Origin: Haematobia irritans
Taxonomy: Eukaryota; Arthropoda; Insecta; Diptera; Muscidae
NCBI RefSeq assembly: GCF_050003625.1
Contig: NC_134397.1
Coordinates: 148,861,526 to 148,925,525, forward strand
DNA length: 64,000 bases
Reading direction: 5' to 3'
The notes beneath the pieces were generated by a model. That model had not been told where the DNA came from. It saw only the letters and a list, made by a program, of their open reading frames with translations, and did no database searches. The position numbers were made by a program, and so were the translations under genes. Positions 63,001-64,000 of this stretch are shown here, one piece after another; position 1 is the stretch's first letter, and each line of letters begins with the position of its first letter.

Positions 63001-64000
63001 TTTCAATTTGTTTAGGTTTTGGGTGGATTTTTCAATTTTTTGGGGTGGTCACGAATTAAAGTCCTTTTCGCTCTAGGACGCATATTTAAGGAGATATGGG
63101 CAAAAGAAGTTTTTATATAAAAATTTCAATTTTTTTAGGTTTTGGGTGGATTTTTCAATTTTTTTGGGGGTGGTCACGAATTAAAGTCCTTTTCGCTCTA
63201 GGACGCATATTTAAGGAGATATGGGCAAAAGAAGTTTTTCATATAAAAATTTCAATTTTTTTAGGTTTTGGGTGGATTTTTCAATTTTTTGGGGGTGGTC
63301 ACGAATTAAAGTCCTTTTCGCTCTAGGACGCATATTTAAGGAGATATGGGCAAAAGAAGTTTTTCATATAAAAATTTCAATTTTTTTAGGTTTTGGGTGG
63401 ATTTTTCAATTTTTTGGGGGTGGTCACGAATTAAAGTCCTTTTCGCTCTAGGACGCATATTTAAGGAGATATGGGCAAAAGAAGTTTTTCATATACAAAT
63501 TTCAATTTTTTTAGGTTTTGGGTGGATTTTTCAATTTTTTGGGGGTGGTCACGAATTAAAGTCCTTTTCGCTCTAGGACGCTTAGTTTAGGAGATATGGG
63601 CAAAAGAAGTTTTTCATATAAAAATTTCAATTTTTTTAGGTTTTGGGTGGATTTTTAAATTTTTTGGGTGTGGTCACGAATAAAAGTCCTTTTCGCTCTA
63701 GGACGCATATTTAAGGAGATATGGGCAAAAGAAGTTTTTCATATAAAAATTTCAATTTTTTTAGGTTTTGGGAGGATTTTTCAATTTTTTGGGGGTGGTC
63801 ACGAATTAAAGTCCTTTTCGCTCTAGGACGCTTAGTTTAGGAGATATGGGCAAAAGAAGTTTTTCATATAAAAATTTTATTTTTTTTTAGGTTTTGGGTG
63901 AATTTTTCAATTTTTTGGGGGTGGTCACGAATTAAAGTCCTTTTCGCTCTAGGACGCATATTTAAGGAGATATGGGCAAAAGAAGTTTTTCATATAAAAA

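Larger units (their letters stand above)
47561..64000 (+). repeat. 125-bp satellite array, right segment
   Basis: The array resumes at the right-hand GGACG of the retrotransposon target duplication, in perfect register with the left side, and runs off the window end. About 131 monomers are present. The variant set is the one that dominates from 31 kb onward: GTGTGGTCACGAATAAAAG, GCTATAGG, CAATTTGTTCAGG and the TGTGCAAAAG/CATATACAAATT pair. This places it in the same higher-order-repeat domain as the sequence left of the retrotransposon. No further insertion, inversion or unique sequence was seen. A monomer with about 15 bp missing lies near 57040. Confidence 0.98.

Noticed and set aside
23..63576. 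Over a hundred similar open frames of 60-164 codons (MGKRSFSYKNFNFF... type) across the array
   Set aside because: They arise because the 125-bp monomer happens to lack stops in some frames. They shift frame at each monomer, end at the junction TAG, many begin at TTG or GTG, and indels in T runs are not multiples of three. There is no sign of protein selection.
1..64000. G-quadruplex potential of the GGGGGTGG blocks
   Set aside because: Each monomer offers at most two-tetrad arrangements with a loop of about 15 bases; four runs of three Gs within usual loop limits are not present.

Overview
The window is eukaryotic, repeat-only DNA, most likely from a calyptrate (house-fly or blow-fly type) dipteran. 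That inference rests on two guests of dipteran type: a Helentron/DINE-1/mini-me-like element with GTCY microsatellite, and an intact BEL/Pao LTR retrotransposon. There is no host gene, tRNA, rRNA or CRISPR array. No species name can be given from the sequence alone.

Layout: (1) 1-13514, 15101-39620 and 47561-64000 are one continuous head-to-tail satellite array. The monomer is 125 bp (about 430 copies, all in the same orientation, about 33% GC, with strong T-over-A and G-over-C skew on the + strand). The two interruptions are clean insertions. (2) 13515-15100 is a non-autonomous element of about 1.59 kb. It has a 5' hairpin, a (GTCY)12 microsatellite, a core of five full plus two degraded 153-bp tandem repeats, a subterminal inverted repeat and a GC-rich 3' palindrome. 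(3) 39621-47560 is a 7940-bp BEL/Pao retrotransposon with two 438-bp LTRs that read identical, a GGACG 5-bp target duplication, and an unbroken 1721-codon gag-pol frame. It looks very young and potentially autonomous.

The satellite is organised in several layers. The monomer carries an ancestral internal duplication, a near-perfect 23-bp dyad and six A/T tracts spaced about 10 bp apart, which predicts curved DNA. Linked rare variants reveal higher-order repeats of about 2.5 kb (5.3/7.8/19.5 kb), 3434 bp (23.2 and 26.6 kb), 3124 bp (54.1 and 57.2 kb) and a block of about 2 kb on both sides of the small element. Neither inserted element was copied along with these blocks within the window, so both probably arrived after the local amplification. 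This is what a large heterochromatic, possibly pericentromeric or centromeric, array would look like; that location is inference.

The least expected observation is in the retrotransposon: the heptamers TTGGCTC (16 seen) and TTGTCTC (13 seen) recur on its sense strand. They occur in all three codon phases and in non-coding leader and 3' sequence, where less than one of each would be expected. No known feature explains this.
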